Shown in pieces: positions 4,635 to 5,647 of a stretch of DNA of 5,647 nucleotides. The notes beneath the pieces are model-generated. The model was not told the DNA's origin, searched no databases, and saw only the letters and a list, made by a program, of their open reading frames with translations. The DNA lies in assembly GCA_028275245.1 (NCBI GenBank), contig JAPWVA010000095.1, positions 1 to 5,647 of the forward strand, read 5' to 3'. Each line of letters opens with the position of its first letter. Position 1 is the first letter of the stretch. Both the position numbers and the translations under genes were made by a program. This stretch comes from Actinomycetota bacterium (GTDB lineage: Bacteria > Actinomycetota > Geothermincolia > Geothermincolales > RBG-13-55-18).

Positions 4635-5647
4635 TATCGCCATATTCCTCGGCCTTATCTCGATCTCCAGGGAACCGTCCTCGCCGGATTCCCAGTCCAC
4701 GGTGGTCTCGTATCCCCTTATACCCTCGAAGTAGCCCTGGGCAGCCCCCACCAGGACGTGGTGTAGACCCGCCTGGAACACCTTCAAAAAAGCGCCGCCC
4801 TTATAGAACTCGAACTCCCTGAGCTCCCCGAGGCCCCTTAAGGCCAATTCCGTCCTCAGCCTTTCCGGGTCTTCCGGTAGGTGCCGGAAGGCCGAGGCGC
4901 AGTAGGCCCGGTTGGCCTCCACGATGTGGCGCTCGAACCCGCTACCGTGGCGGTCCACAAGGTCCCGGAAGATGCTTTCCATCTCCGGTCCCATTATGGC
5001 CATCCTCATGCCGGTGTTCTTGTCCACTATCACGCCAGTTCCCGTCTCCCAGCGGAAGCGTTCCAGTTCCCGGGGGGCGCCGCACTCAGTGCAGCGGGCA
5101 TGTTCTATGCCCCCGGGCCGGTAGAAATACATCCTCGCCTCCGCTTCCTCCCTCCTCTCCCCCGGGGTGGGAAAGGCGGTGATCTCCAGGAGGTTCTCCT
5201 CCAGGACTCGGTAGGTCACATCAAGGTCTTTACCGAGGAGGACCTCAAAGGCCGCCGCCATGTTGCCACAGGCCAGGGGACGGGAGGGAGGGTAGAGCAC
5301 CGTTTCCGTGATGAAGTCGTCGGGTTCCCCCTGGAGCCGGAAGCTCACCACCTCGTAACGCCCATAGCCAGTCAGGCGGGCTATGAGCCTCAGGCCGAAG
5401 TTCAAGGGTTGCCAGTCTATCTCCTTCCTACGCAGGGCTTCCCTCACCCGGTCTGGGAAGTGGCGGAGCAGGTATATCTTCGCATTCTTCCTCTTGCCCT
5501 CGATGATTTCCCTCTCCAGGGGGACGCCGGACAGATCTCCCATCTTCTTCCATATCAGGTCAAACCCGTCGCACTCCAGGAAATAGGGCCTCACCGTCGG
5601 AGAGTGGGTCTGAACTATGGCCCCGCTGTCCAACCAGGAGTGCTCCC
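4632..5647 (-). CDS. Uncharacterised two-repeat protein with a central CxxC, N-terminus outside the window
   Basis: The frame is open from the right edge to a TAA at 4634-4632 and encodes at least 338 residues. The first possible start inside the window is a TTG at 5633-5631, but the frame continues upstream as EHSW. The protein looks like two copies of one domain. Numbered from that TTG, copy 1 is about residues 1-155 and copy 2 about 195-328. Matching pieces are GAIV with GVIV, EIIEGKR with HIVEANR, LRHFPD with FRHLPED, GNMAAAFEVLLGKD with GAAQGYFEGIRGYE, and NLLEITAFP with SLEIEIRP. The linker carries CTEC (C181, C184), a possible metal or redox site. The helix-then-strand pattern at each copy's end vaguely recalls V4R-type ligand-binding domains, but I cannot assign a family. 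No signal peptide or membrane segment is visible. It ends 25 bases from the convergent iron-sulfur gene. Confidence 0.8.
   Translation of the reverse strand, partial: EHSWLDSGAIVQTHSPTVRPYFLECDGFDLIWKKMGDLSGVPLEREIIEGKRKNAKIYLLRHFPDRVREALRRKEIDWQPLNFGLRLIARLTGYGRYEVVSFRLQGEPDDFITETVLYPPSRPLACGNMAAAFEVLLGKDLDVTYRVLEENLLEITAFPTPGERREEAEARMYFYRPGGIEHARCTECGAPRELERFRWETGTGVIVDKNTGMRMAIMGPEMESIFRDLVDRHGSGFERHIVEANRAYCASAFRHLPEDPERLRTELALRGLGELREFEFYKGGAFLKVFQAGLHHVLVGAAQGYFEGIRGYETTVDWESGEDGSLEIEIRPRNMAI

Noticed and set aside
1..5647. Mobile element, CRISPR array, or defence system
   Set aside because: No transposase or integrase, no long terminal inverted repeats, no regularly spaced repeats, and no recognised defence gene is present.

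Overview
The window is a GC-rich bacterial chromosome segment with ordinary, tightly packed genes. Six complete or partial genes lie on the + strand and end facing one gene on the - strand. Four are confidently recognised: a CarD-type RNA polymerase-binding regulator, a membrane-anchored PIN/TRAM protein of the YacL type, IspD and IspF. This carD-yacL-ispD-ispF order is familiar from Firmicutes and some deep-branching Actinobacteria. With strong G-rich ribosome binding sites and heavy use of AGG for arginine, it suggests a GC-rich, possibly thermophilic member of one of those groups. The lineage is inferred; there is no rRNA here to fix it.

Layout: 1-194 is the 3' end of a small helical protein resembling a MazG-type nucleotide pyrophosphohydrolase. 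Position 341-832 is carD, 963-2054 is yacL-like, and 2055-2227 holds a convincing intrinsic terminator followed by a duplicated Shine-Dalgarno segment. Then come ispD (2228-2953) and ispF (2996-3487), closely spaced and probably cotranscribed. A 213-base gap rich in palindromes (3488-3700) precedes a 301-residue cysteine-rich iron-sulfur protein with two C-terminal ferredoxin-type 4Fe-4S motifs (3701-4606). After only 25 bases comes the end of an oppositely oriented gene (4632 to the right edge), an uncharacterised protein made of two copies of one domain joined by a CxxC segment.

Function: CarD stabilises open promoter complexes. The YacL-like protein combines a predicted membrane anchor with a PIN nuclease domain and an RNA-binding TRAM domain. 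IspD and IspF catalyse the third and fifth steps of the MEP isoprenoid pathway. The iron-sulfur protein is probably an electron carrier or small redox protein of unknown partner. The most unusual items are the internally duplicated - strand protein, the iron-sulfur protein with its extra CxCR and CNCC cysteine groups, and the terminator that separates yacL from ispDF. I see no mobile element, CRISPR array, tRNA or rRNA, and no gene-free stretch above 300 bases.
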